Positions 36,820-44,559 of a DNA stretch of 64,000 nucleotides are shown in pieces; position 1 is the first letter of the stretch; each line of letters opens with the position of its first letter. This DNA comes from Polaromonas sp. Lineage in GTDB: Bacteria > Pseudomonadota > Gammaproteobacteria > Burkholderiales > Burkholderiaceae_C. The notes under the pieces were generated by a model that had not been told where the DNA came from, ran no database searches, and saw only the letters and a list, made by a program, of their open reading frames with translations. A program made the position numbers and the translations under genes. The stretch is from NCBI RefSeq assembly GCF_012927455.1, contig NZ_JABBPE010000003.1:82970-146969 (forward strand), read 5' to 3'.

Positions 36820-37982
36820 GAACCCTTCCTGGCGAAAAAAATCCGTGTCTTGCGCGGCAACAGCCCTTGCGGCCGGAACAGCAGAATCACAATCACCAGC
36901 GCTGCGTACAACAGAAAACGATACTCCTGAATGAATTGAAGTTTTTCAGGAAGAATCAGCACAATCATCGCGGCTGGGATCAAGCCGGCGATATTGCCCA
37001 AGCCACCCAAAATGACAATTGAGAGCATCAGCAGCGAGTCACCAAAAGTGAAGTTATTGGGCGCGACGAATGCAATGATCATCCCGTAAAGACCACCGGC
37101 GATACCCGCAAAAAAATTGCCCATGGTGAAGGCAATGACCTTCCAGCGAACGATGTTCAGGCCGAAGGTTGATGCCGCCGTCTCATCGGTTCGCACCACG
37201 TCCATGCTCAGGCCGACCCAAGAACGCTCCAGTGCATTGACCAAGGCATAGACACCTGCAAACATGGCAAGACTGAGCAATGCGTAGGGAACATAAAACG
37301 AGATCTCCAGGCCAAACAAACTGAAGCCATCGTTCAAAGAAAAGCCGAACAGGTTCAATCCGGGCACCTGAAGGCCTTGCGGTCCACCCAGCACATCGTT
37401 GACCTCAATGAAGGTCTTGAACAGGATACCGAATGCGATGGTGACCAGCGCCGCATAGTGGCCACGCGTTCGCAACACTGGCAAGATCAGCAGCGAACCA
37501 ATGACAGCGGCACTCACTCCAGAAATCAAGATGACAAGAACGTGAGGAACGGCAGTGTGGGTAGCGAGAACAGCCGTAGCGTAACTGCCAATACCGAAAA
37601 AGGCGGCCCCGGCAAAGTTGGCCACGCCCGAATATCCGAATTGCACCGTCAAACCGAGACAGGCAGTGGAGTACAGCAACACGCCACACAACATCAGCAA
37701 CACAAAGTGCGAATTGTAGAAAGCCGCAATCAAGGCCAGACCGCAGCCAACGGCCAACCATCGGGAAAGGCCCGGGCGCCGTGCAGCCGACTGTTCGACC
37801 TGTAAGGTAACACCGAATCGTCGGCTCAAAATCACGACCAGGATTGCGGCAACCGACAAAATGGCAATGCTGATTTGACTCTCTGCATGAAGGAAAAACC
37901 ACACATAGACGGTAAGGACAAGCGCGGCGATGCTGAGCATCAAGGCAGATTTCGCGGGGGTTATGGTTTCTTTTGGATTCAT
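36816..37982 (-). CDS. Branched-chain amino acid-type ABC transporter permease (LivM-like)
   Basis: A 388-residue permease of about ten membrane segments. It has the motif LTVQFGYSGVANFAGAAFFG in the first half and the LivM EAA-like stretch LERSWVGLSMDVVRTDETAA. The C-terminal FRPQGLLPRKTRIF is typical of LivM. Overlaps the LivG-like gene by four bases. Confidence 0.92.
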   Translation of the reverse strand: MNPKETITPAKSALMLSIAALVLTVYVWFFLHAESQISIAILSVAAILVVILSRRFGVTLQVEQSAARRPGLSRWLAVGCGLALIAAFYNSHFVLLMLCGVLLYSTACLGLTVQFGYSGVANFAGAAFFGIGSYATAVLATHTAVPHVLVILISGVSAAVIGSLLILPVLRTRGHYAALVTIAFGILFKTFIEVNDVLGGPQGLQVPGLNLFGFSLNDGFSLFGLEISFYVPYALLSLAMFAGVYALVNALERSWVGLSMDVVRTDETAASTFGLNIVRWKVIAFTMGNFFAGIAGGLYGMIIAFVAPNNFTFGDSLLMLSIVILGGLGNIAGLIPAAMIVLILPEKLQFIQEYRFLLYAALVIVILLFRPQGLLPRKTRIFFARKGS

Positions 37983-37986
37983 GGTA

Positions 37987-38916
37987 CTAAACTCGTTCGC
38001 TCGACTTTTCGGCGATTAAACCAGTCGGTTTCCAGGCCATAAAAATGATGACGACGGCGAAGGCAAAAACGTCTTTGTAAGAGCTGGGAATGCCGGGAAT
38101 CAGTGCTGGCAACATGGCGCTGCCAATCACCTGCAAAGCAGCGAAAAGAAATCCGCCAATAATGGCGCCATAGATATTGCCCAGGCCCCCCAGAATGGCC
38201 GCAGCAAACCCAATCACCCCCAGCAGCAAACCGACATTGAAGTTGACTTCGTAGTAGTACAGGCCATTCATTACACCAGCGAGCGCAGCAAGGCCAGAAC
38301 CCAGTGCAAAGGTAATCAGCACAACCGCCTCAAAGTTGATGCCCATCAACCGCGCGGTCTCCCCGTCTTGCGCCACAGCACGAATCGCCAAGCCGAGCTT
38401 GGTTCGCGTGATGAGAAGGTGTACCCCGGCAATGGCGAGCAAGCCGCTGGCCAGCAAAATGAGGTTATCAATTCGCAGCGAAAGCCCACCGAGCTCCACC
38501 GTGGAGGTGGGCAGCAAAGCGGGAAACGGTTTCGGGTTGGAGCCGTCAGGATAAAACAGACGGACCGCCTCGCGCATCACCGTGCCGAGCATCAACGTCG
38601 CCAACAGCGTGTTGAGCGGTGGCGCATGACGCAGCGGCAGGATCAGGAACTTGGCAATTCCCGCCCCTAGCAAACCAGTGACGGCGACTGCAAATACAAC
38701 CACCGCGAGCAACTGCAGCGCCGGTGAAGCCAGCCCGATTTTCATCAATAGAATGGATGCAGTGAGCCCGGCGAAGGCACCCACCATCAAGGTGTCTCCG
38801 TGCGAGAACTTGATCACGTCCAAAACCCCGAAAAACAGGGTAAAGCCAACAGCGACCATGGCGTAAATCACGCCCAGCATTAGGCCATTGAAGATATATT
38901 GACTAACTTCACTCAT
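37987..38916 (-). CDS. Branched-chain amino acid-type ABC transporter permease (LivH-like)
   Basis: A 309-residue permease, start MSEVSQYIFNGLMLGVIYAM; typical LivH motifs FFGVLDVIKFSHGDTLMVGAF and the coupling segment LGLAIRAVAQDGETARLMGI. Ends four bases before the LivM-like start. Confidence 0.93.
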   Translation of the reverse strand: MSEVSQYIFNGLMLGVIYAMVAVGFTLFFGVLDVIKFSHGDTLMVGAFAGLTASILLMKIGLASPALQLLAVVVFAVAVTGLLGAGIAKFLILPLRHAPPLNTLLATLMLGTVMREAVRLFYPDGSNPKPFPALLPTSTVELGGLSLRIDNLILLASGLLAIAGVHLLITRTKLGLAIRAVAQDGETARLMGINFEAVVLITFALGSGLAALAGVMNGLYYYEVNFNVGLLLGVIGFAAAILGGLGNIYGAIIGGFLFAALQVIGSAMLPALIPGIPSSYKDVFAFAVVIIFMAWKPTGLIAEKSSERV

Positions 38917-38986
38917 CAGGTTTCCTGGAACGGTTGAGGATTACCCTCCCGCGTCGCCGATGGCTTGCAGGAGGGCATCTTGGGGA

Positions 38987-40165
38987 TTACAAACCGGCCA
39001 GCTTGCGCTTGCCCTTGCCGTAGCTGCTGTCTTCCCAAACCACCCATGCGCCGTTTTCCACCACGTACTTTGTGATAAGCGGCACAATGTTCTGGCGATG
39101 GTCGTCAAAGGTCACCTTGCCAACAATCGTATCGACATCATTGGTATTGTTCAGAACGTCACGCACTTTTTTGCGATCCGGACCAACCTTCTCTACTGCA
39201 TCCATGATCAGATTGGCGGCGGCAAATGCAAAGGGACCATAAGCCTCTGCCGATTCGCCATATTTTTGCTGCGCGTACTTGCTGGTGAAGAAAAGCCCGC
39301 CTGGCAGCTTCTCCCATGGCGCCCCTTCGATAAACGAAAGCGAACCTTCAGCCAGCTCCTTGCCTGCACCCTGAATATAGGCATCGGACTTTATCCCGGA
39401 GGTCCCCTGGAATTGAGCCTTGATGCCCAGCTTCTCCATCTGCGTCCGAATCCGTACCCCAAGCGGCGTCAGTCCGCCGAAGTAAATGACGTCTGGATTC
39501 AACTCGCGAATCTTGGTCAGTTCGGTGGTGAAATCCTGTTGGTCAGCCGTCACCCCGAAGGTGCCCAGGACTTTACCGCCACCTTTTTTCAGGAATTCGC
39601 CAAAGTATTTGTTGTGTCCTTTGCCGTAGTCCGTTGTGTCATGAATAATGGCCCATTTTTTGTAGCCCAGTCCGGCCATGAACTTGTAAGCGACCTCGTT
39701 TTGATTGATCATCGTGCCGTTGACACGATGAACTTCCTTGAAGTTGTTGCCGTAAGTTACCTCGGGCAGAACCGCACCCCACACCACAGCCGGCATTCCA
39801 AAACGGTTGTACACGCCCGCCGTGGCCATAGCGACTGCCGAGCAATAGTGTGTGACGCCAGCCACAATATTTTTGTCCGCGGCCACCTTAGTCGCCACCT
39901 GCACACCCACATTGGGCTTGCACTCGTCGTCTTGCGGCACTAATTCATAGGTGTATTTGGATTTGGGATCCTGATTACGCAGGCGCACTGCCAGGTCAGC
40001 GGAATTGCGCCCCCCCAGGCCGACATTGGAGACCCCGCCGGTCAACGGACCGATGAAGGCGATTCGCACCACTTCTTTCGCCAAGACCGGGCTGACTACG
40101 AGAGCCAGACTCATACATGTCGTCAACAACGCCGTTACTGCCAATACCGTGTTTCGCTTGCGCAT
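38987..40165 (-). CDS. Liv-type periplasmic substrate-binding protein for the amide/ureido cluster
   Basis: A 392-residue type-1 periplasmic binding protein. The signal peptide ends SPVLAKEV near residue 29, followed by VRIAFIGPLTGGVSNVGLGG. The mature domain has the usual conserved DDECKPNVGVQVATKV and AIIHDTTDYGKGHNK. It is first in the operon. The ATG at 40165 has AAGGAAG five bases upstream; an in-frame GTG at 40171 is less likely. Confidence 0.92.
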   Translation of the reverse strand: MRKRNTVLAVTALLTTCMSLALVVSPVLAKEVVRIAFIGPLTGGVSNVGLGGRNSADLAVRLRNQDPKSKYTYELVPQDDECKPNVGVQVATKVAADKNIVAGVTHYCSAVAMATAGVYNRFGMPAVVWGAVLPEVTYGNNFKEVHRVNGTMINQNEVAYKFMAGLGYKKWAIIHDTTDYGKGHNKYFGEFLKKGGGKVLGTFGVTADQQDFTTELTKIRELNPDVIYFGGLTPLGVRIRTQMEKLGIKAQFQGTSGIKSDAYIQGAGKELAEGSLSFIEGAPWEKLPGGLFFTSKYAQQKYGESAEAYGPFAFAAANLIMDAVEKVGPDRKKVRDVLNNTNDVDTIVGKVTFDDHRQNIVPLITKYVVENGAWVVWEDSSYGKGKRKLAGL

Positions 40166-40240
40166 AGTCACTTCCTTTCGGGTGGATTGAAGAATGCAAA
40201 TTAAGTATCATGATTCTGATTGACTGTTATTTGAATACAG

Positions 40241-40255
40241 TTCAAGTCGCTTGAA
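40241..40255. promoter_or_regulatory. Palindrome upstream of the amide/ureido operon
   Basis: TTCAAGTCGCTTGAA: perfect six-base arms around TCG. It lies 76 bases upstream of the first gene of the minus-strand operon and overlaps a longer imperfect repeat (ACTGT...ACAGT at 40223-40242), so it is a candidate operator, perhaps for the XRE-cupin regulator. Confidence 0.4.
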
Positions 40256-40618
40256 TATTGACATGCATGATTTATGCCAGACATCTTCCTTACTTGCTAG
40301 GCGGACAAACCCGAGCGAGCCAAACTTACCGAGCAAGAAGCAGCGCGCCACTTTGAGCATTTGACAGGGTCCAGGTCAAGGAGCCACTCCAAGCGAATCG
40401 CTGGTTAGATGCACCACTGCGTTGCTTAAGGGGCGTCCCACGTTGGTGCTTAAATCAGACTGTCGCACCATTCCAAGACAAGGAGCCGCACTGAATAATG
40501 CTGACCAGTTCGCTTCCATCAATAGCGGGAACTACCGGGCGGACACAGAAGAACACGCTGGGCAGGAAGGGCTCTGGTTTGATCGCCCCGCCACATCAAT
40601 CGCAATATGGAACCCAAA

Positions 40619-40942
40619 ATGGCTGACAACTTATCAAGTATCCCGGTCAACGATGCCGTAGCGTTGACCCAAACCCTTCTGCGGATAAACACCATCATCC
40701 GCCCGGCAATGAAGACCAGTGCATCCAGTATCTGGCTGAGCTGCTGTCGGCCGCGGGCTACGGTTGCCGGCTGGTTGACTTCGCACCGCACCGCAGCACC
40801 CGGTCGCACGCATAGGCGGCAGATCCGACAAACCGCCGATTTGCTTCACCGGCCATGTCGACGTGGTCCCGCTCGGTTCAGCTAAACGGGAACATGACCC
40901 GTTCGGCGTAGAGATTGTGGGTGACAAGCTTGTTGTCGCTGA
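40619..40942 (+). pseudogene. Remnant of an M20-family (ArgE/DapE-type) peptidase N-terminus
   Basis: Across three frames the translation gives DAVALTQTLLRIN, then NEDQCIQYLAELLSAAGYGC, then ICFTGHVDVVPLG. The latter includes the metal-binding His-x-Asp of ArgE/DapE. At least two frameshifts (near 40695 and 40790) and loss of the rest leave only about 100 codons. Confidence 0.7.
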
Positions 40943-40964
40943 CGTCAATTTGACCAGCGCTGCC
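40943..40964 (-). repeat. 22-base repeat, copy A
   Basis: On the minus strand reads GGCAGCGCTGGTCAAATTGACG with one spacer change relative to copy B at 41048; the two face each other. Probably the ends of a lost insertion sequence. Confidence 0.5.
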
Positions 40965-41047
40965 GAAAATCAGTGACCACCTGGTGGATCAGGAAAGCCC
41001 AGAGTTTTTGCGGGATGCAGAGCATATGTCCCTGGTCAGTCAGAATC

Positions 41048-41069
41048 GGCAGCCTTGGTCAAATTGACG
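41048..41069 (+). repeat. 22-base repeat, copy B
   Basis: Contains TGGTCAAATTGACG preceded by GGCAGC; inverted relative to copy A, 20 of 22 bases identical. Confidence 0.5.
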
Positions 41070-41296
41070 CCGGCAGCAACAACCTGCGGTATAAAAACCT
41101 TTGAATCACAGCCTTTCTGGCCACGCATCAGCAGGTGGCATTATGACAACGGGGCAGCAATGCGGTCAGCAGCTCTATTCGAACGTACTTCGTGCTTGAC
41201 GCCCTGGAGTCGACCGTAAGAGGTGCGGCGCCCTTGTAAGGGACATGCAAAAATCATACGCCCGCAGCCTCGGCCAGGAGTTAAGTGGTGGGATGG

Positions 41297-41460
41297 GTCG
41301 AGGATCCAAAGCCGTTGGAGTCGAAGGTGAGCGACCCAGGCTGCCTTTCCGCAAGCTCGATCAGTTCTGCCACGTTGCGAACGGTATGCGTCTTGGGATT
41401 GATCAGCAACACGTTGGCGTTTGCGCCCAACATGCAGACGTATTCGAATGCCGGATCATC
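41297..41460 (-). pseudogene. Fragment of a Bug-family (TctC-like) binding protein gene
   Basis: On the minus strand one frame reads [18 protein letters not shown] and ELIELAERQPGSLTFDSNG, typical of the middle of Bug proteins (NPKxP.. V.ELI..A...PG.LTF.S.G). Only about 50 codons remain, with no start or stop of its own. Confidence 0.65.
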
Positions 41461-41495
41461 ACACCAAACTTTTTCACCTCGATAGGAAACCCGCC

Positions 41496-41750
41496 ATGGG
41501 AATTCTCGTGCCCGCCAAACGTGTTGTGAATTACAAAAGTGAAAGTCGTGTGAAATCCGATGGCAGTGGCGTGGACCTTGCCAACGTCAGGATGAGCATG
41601 AGGCCCTTTGACGAGATTGCGGTCGAAGAAGCTACCCGCCTGAAGGAAACCCGCAAATGCAATGCGGTACCGGGTATTGGCCAATGGCTGCTCTCTGGAA
41701 GCTCAATTTCAAAATTTTGCCGACTCGTAAGCGGCAATCCGCCACGATAG
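41496..41750 (+). pseudogene. Truncated electron transfer flavoprotein beta subunit (etfB) N-terminus
   Basis: An 84-codon frame. The first 55 residues match EtfB ([19 protein letters not shown], then [20 protein letters not shown]). After about residue 56 the similarity ends and the tail is unrelated. Intact EtfB is about 250 residues. AGGAAA lies before the ATG, so a short peptide could be made, but no ETF function remains. Confidence 0.75.
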
Positions 41751-41905
41751 ACCAGTTTTTACGGCTGGACATGAAACGCTCGGCCTTGTGCCTGTTGCCG
41801 CCGATACGGATCTGACCGGCGCCAGATATTGGCGATCACCCCATAAGCGAGAAAACTCAATGACCTAGCGGGTTGCCGGCCTGTTGCCCCTGATCACTCG
41901 AAATC

Positions 41906-41927
41906 GGCAGGGGTGGTCAAACTGGCG
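41906..41927 (+). repeat. Third, diverged copy of the 22-base repeat
   Basis: GGCAGGGGTGGTCAAACTGGCG, related to copies at 40943 and 41048. Marks the right side of the decayed region. Confidence 0.35.
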
Positions 41928-41971
41928 CCGGGAGCATCAGCCGGGAGCAAAACGTGCTGATTGCCGTGCAT

Positions 41972-41985
41972 CTGATTCAGATCAA
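41972..41985 (+). promoter_or_regulatory. FNR-like box upstream of the pad operon
   Basis: CTGATTCAGATCAA agrees with the FNR consensus TTGAT-N4-ATCAA at nine of ten positions. It lies 338 bases before padE and just left of the duplicated palindrome. In anaerobic aromatic clusters such as bzd, an FNR-like activator (AcpR) is known; a similar control is inferred. Confidence 0.55.
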
Positions 41986-42009
41986 TGAAAAGCCAAGTTC
42001 CGTCTAAAA

Positions 42010-42024
42010 CATGCGATATATTGC
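42010..42024 (+). promoter_or_regulatory. Candidate operator, copy 1 of a duplicated near-palindrome
   Basis: CATGCGATATATTGC, part of TGC-R-ATATAT-Y-GC dyad symmetry. Repeated exactly at 42048-42062. Includes a TATATT that could serve as -10 element. Confidence 0.55.
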
Positions 42025-42047
42025 CTTAACTGCTTTATATTTCACTG

Positions 42048-42062
42048 CATGCGATATATTGC
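42048..42062 (+). promoter_or_regulatory. Candidate operator, copy 2 of the duplicated near-palindrome
   Basis: Exact second copy of CATGCGATATATTGC, 38 bases downstream of the first, here bounded by TGCA on both sides (42047-42050 and 42060-42063). TGCA repeats are the known recognition element of BzdR/BoxR repressors, one of which is encoded at 58586. Confidence 0.55.
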
Positions 42063-42322
42063 AAATTCAACTGCTTTCGGCTTCGGCTCTTTGGCGTAAG
42101 CGGTATGCGCTGAAGAGGTTGAGATCAAGCTGTCTTAAGTGCATGGCTCGTTTTCAACTTTACTATTTGATTGATCAACCAACGAATTTCAGCAACCCAT
42201 TGGACGGTCTGAAAAGCGCTTGAATTCCGGACAACGAAATTTTCCCATGGGATCACCATGATCCGCAAATGAATCTGTTAGGCATTCGACACCGCACAGT
42301 GAAAGCGGAAGGAGACAACAAC

Positions 42323-42880
42323 ATGCTTGAGATCATCATTCAAGGCCGGGGCGGCCAAGGTGCGCAGACCGCCGGCAACCTGCTGGCGGCCGCTTTTCAT
42401 GCCCAGGGGCTGCACGTTCAATGTTTTGCCAGTTATGGCGGAGCACGCCGTGGCACGCCGGTGAACTCCCATCTCCGAGTCGATCAGAGGCCGGTTCGCT
42501 TGCGCTGCGACATTGAGCTGGCCAGCGCCATTCTGTGCTTTGATGCCAGCCTCCTCGAAGGGAAACTACTGGCCACTGCGGGTCCCGACACCCTGATTGT
42601 GGTGAACTCCGCCAGAAGCGCAGCTGAATTTGCCGAGTTCCTGCCCACCACACGCGTGATCCCGATCGACGCGCTGACGATATCGCGCCAGCATGGCCTC
42701 GGGCGTATCGTTAACTCGGCCTTGCTCGGCGCTTTGGCTCGCGTGATCAAGGCGCCCACACTGGCGATATTGACGCAAGCGTTGGTTGACAACGTACCCA
42801 GGCAGCCTGACGAGAACGTTGCTGCGTGTAATGAAGGCTACCGTTGCGCTGATCGCCAATTGTTCGAAAGTGCGACATGA
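42323..42880 (+). CDS. padE: Phenylglyoxylate dehydrogenase (2-oxoacid:acceptor oxidoreductase) gamma subunit
   Basis: A 185-residue gamma-type subunit of the pyruvate:ferredoxin oxidoreductase superfamily: MLEIIIQGRGGQGAQTAGNL and FASYGGARRGTPVNSHLRV. With padH-F, padG and padI it would decarboxylate phenylglyoxylate to benzoyl-CoA and CO2, last step of anaerobic phenylacetate alpha-oxidation. Assignment to phenylglyoxylate rather than another 2-oxoacid rests on the neighbouring padBCD and padJ genes. GGAAGGAG precedes the ATG. First gene of the plus-strand operon. Confidence 0.85.
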   Translation: MLEIIIQGRGGQGAQTAGNLLAAAFHAQGLHVQCFASYGGARRGTPVNSHLRVDQRPVRLRCDIELASAILCFDASLLEGKLLATAGPDTLIVVNSARSAAEFAEFLPTTRVIPIDALTISRQHGLGRIVNSALLGALARVIKAPTLAILTQALVDNVPRQPDENVAACNEGYRCADRQLFESAT

Positions 42881-44559
42881 ACGCGCCGGTCCCTGCCCTT
42901 ATCCCCACCGTCTGGACCACTGGGAGCACCGAGGCCATCAAGACCGGTACGTGGCGCTCATCGCTGGCCAGGCACATCAAGGCGCCTGCTCCTTGCCACG
43001 GCGCCTGCCCCGTCAATGGCGACATCGCCGAGTGGATTGAATTGGCGCGCCAGCGCGATTTTCACGCTGCCTGGCACGTTTTGGCACGTCACAATCCGTT
43101 TCCTTCGATTGCCGGACGCATCTGCCACCACCCCTGCGAAACGGCATGCAACCGCACCGGTTACGACGAGGCTATTTCCATCTGCAAGCTGGAACGTTTT
43201 GTCGGTGATCAAGCGCTGTCGCAGGGATGGACTTTTGAGCCGGCAGCAACGACTCAGAGCGGTCACGTCGCCATTGTTGGCGGTGGCCCGTCAGGATTGT
43301 CAGCAGCGTTTCAATTGCGCAGCATGGGCTTTGCTGTCACCTTGTACGAGGCGCAGGCGGAACTGGGTGGGGTCATGCGCTACGGCATCCCGGCCTACCG
43401 GCTGACTCGCAATGTGCTCGATGGTGAAATCGCACGCATTGTCGCCATGGGCGTTGCTATTCATTGCAGCCACCGAATCGACAGCGCTGACGCTTTGGTG
43501 CGGCTGGGAAAACAGCACGATGCGCTTTATCTGGCGTTAGGTGCCGCGCGCAATAAGCGCCTGCCCACGCTGGATTACAGCCAGTCCTGGGTCTGCGATG
43601 GCGCCACCTTTCTCGCTGGTGCCAATGCTGGCAAACCCGTGCCATTGGGCAAGCGGCTGCTGGTCATCGGCGGTGGCAGCGCTGCGCTTGATGCTGCGCG
43701 CAGCGCGCGCCGATTGGGACATCAGGTCACCCTGCTGGCGCTGGAGCAGCGCGCCCAATTGCCGGCGCAGGCCGAAGAAGTGGTCGAAGCGTTGGAAGAA
43801 GGCATTGAGGTGATTGACGGCGCCCGCCTGGATGGCGTTGTCGATGCTGGCGTCCAGGGCCTCGCCATCAACTGCACCAAAGTAGTTTTGATTGCTGGCG
43901 CTGAACGTGGCCAGTTCACGGTAACGCCCATTGAAGGCAGTTCCTTCACACTTGGTGCTGACGCCATCGTCACCTGCATTGGTCAGGATCCCGATCTGAC
44001 AGTGCTGGGCGATGGTTTTTCTACTTTGGGCGGATTACTTCAAACCGACGCGCAACTTGCCACCAGCATGCCTGGTGTTTTCGCTGGTGGCGACATGGCC
44101 AGCATTGCACGTTTTGTGACTGAAGCAATTGGCATGGGCCAACGCGCGGCGCACGCCATTGCACGCGAGTTGCGCCAACGCCAGGGCGGGATCACCCCTC
44201 CTCCCGCGCACGCCCGCCACGACGACGAACCGCTGGTGGACCTGCCGGCCATCAGCACGCACTACCACCCGCAACGCGCGCGCGTCCAGACTCCGCGGAC
44301 CGACGCCAATGAACGCCTTCACCGCGACGCCGAAGTGCAGCTTGGCCTGGAACTTGAGCAGGCGCTCGCGGAGAGTGAGCGCTGCTTCTCGTGCGGCACT
44401 TGCATCAACTGCGACAACTGCGTGGTGTACTGCCCCGACATGGCGGTCAATCGTGTAGGCAACGACTACGTCGTGTTGACCGACTACTGCAAAGGCTGCG
44501 GTCTGTGCGTCAAGGAATGCCCAACAGGCTCAATGAAGATGCAGGAGGAAATTCGATGA
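42877..44559 (+). CDS. padH: Phenylglyoxylate dehydrogenase FAD/NAD subunit fused to a 2[4Fe-4S] ferredoxin domain (PadH-PadF type)
   Basis: A 560-residue flavoprotein. Residues 40-91 hold a GltD-type Fe-S domain (Cys40, 44, 83, 87, 91); the FAD motif VAIVGGGPSG is at about 131-140, the NAD(P) motif LLVIGGGSAALDAA around 263. The last 60 residues are a ferredoxin domain with two Cys clusters (CFSCGTCINCDNC and CKGCGLCVKECP). It would pass electrons from the TPP subunit to NAD. In Aromatoleum/Thauera the delta ferredoxin subunit (PadF) is, as recalled, a separate gene; none is present here, and the fused domain would replace it. Overlaps padE and padG by four bases. Confidence 0.82.
   Translation: MNAPVPALIPTVWTTGSTEAIKTGTWRSSLARHIKAPAPCHGACPVNGDIAEWIELARQRDFHAAWHVLARHNPFPSIAGRICHHPCETACNRTGYDEAISICKLERFVGDQALSQGWTFEPAATTQSGHVAIVGGGPSGLSAAFQLRSMGFAVTLYEAQAELGGVMRYGIPAYRLTRNVLDGEIARIVAMGVAIHCSHRIDSADALVRLGKQHDALYLALGAARNKRLPTLDYSQSWVCDGATFLAGANAGKPVPLGKRLLVIGGGSAALDAARSARRLGHQVTLLALEQRAQLPAQAEEVVEALEEGIEVIDGARLDGVVDAGVQGLAINCTKVVLIAGAERGQFTVTPIEGSSFTLGADAIVTCIGQDPDLTVLGDGFSTLGGLLQTDAQLATSMPGVFAGGDMASIARFVTEAIGMGQRAAHAIARELRQRQGGITPPPAHARHDDEPLVDLPAISTHYHPQRARVQTPRTDANERLHRDAEVQLGLELEQALAESERCFSCGTCINCDNCVVYCPDMAVNRVGNDYVVLTDYCKGCGLCVKECPTGSMKMQEEIR

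Larger units (their letters stand above)
40166..42322. other. 2.1-kb gene graveyard and control region between two catabolic operons
   Basis: No intact gene. From left to right: control region of the minus-strand operon; remnant of an M20 peptidase (40619-40942); copies of a 22-base repeat; remnant of a Bug protein on the minus strand (41297-41460); N-terminal etfB fragment (41496-41750); then the promoter region of the pad operon (41970-42322). Base composition is lower in GC than the neighbours. Confidence 0.7.

Noticed and set aside
42167-42178. TTGATTGATCAA taken as an FNR site in the pad leader
   Set aside because: The half-sites are two bases apart instead of four, so it does not fit the FNR spacing; the box at 41972 is better.
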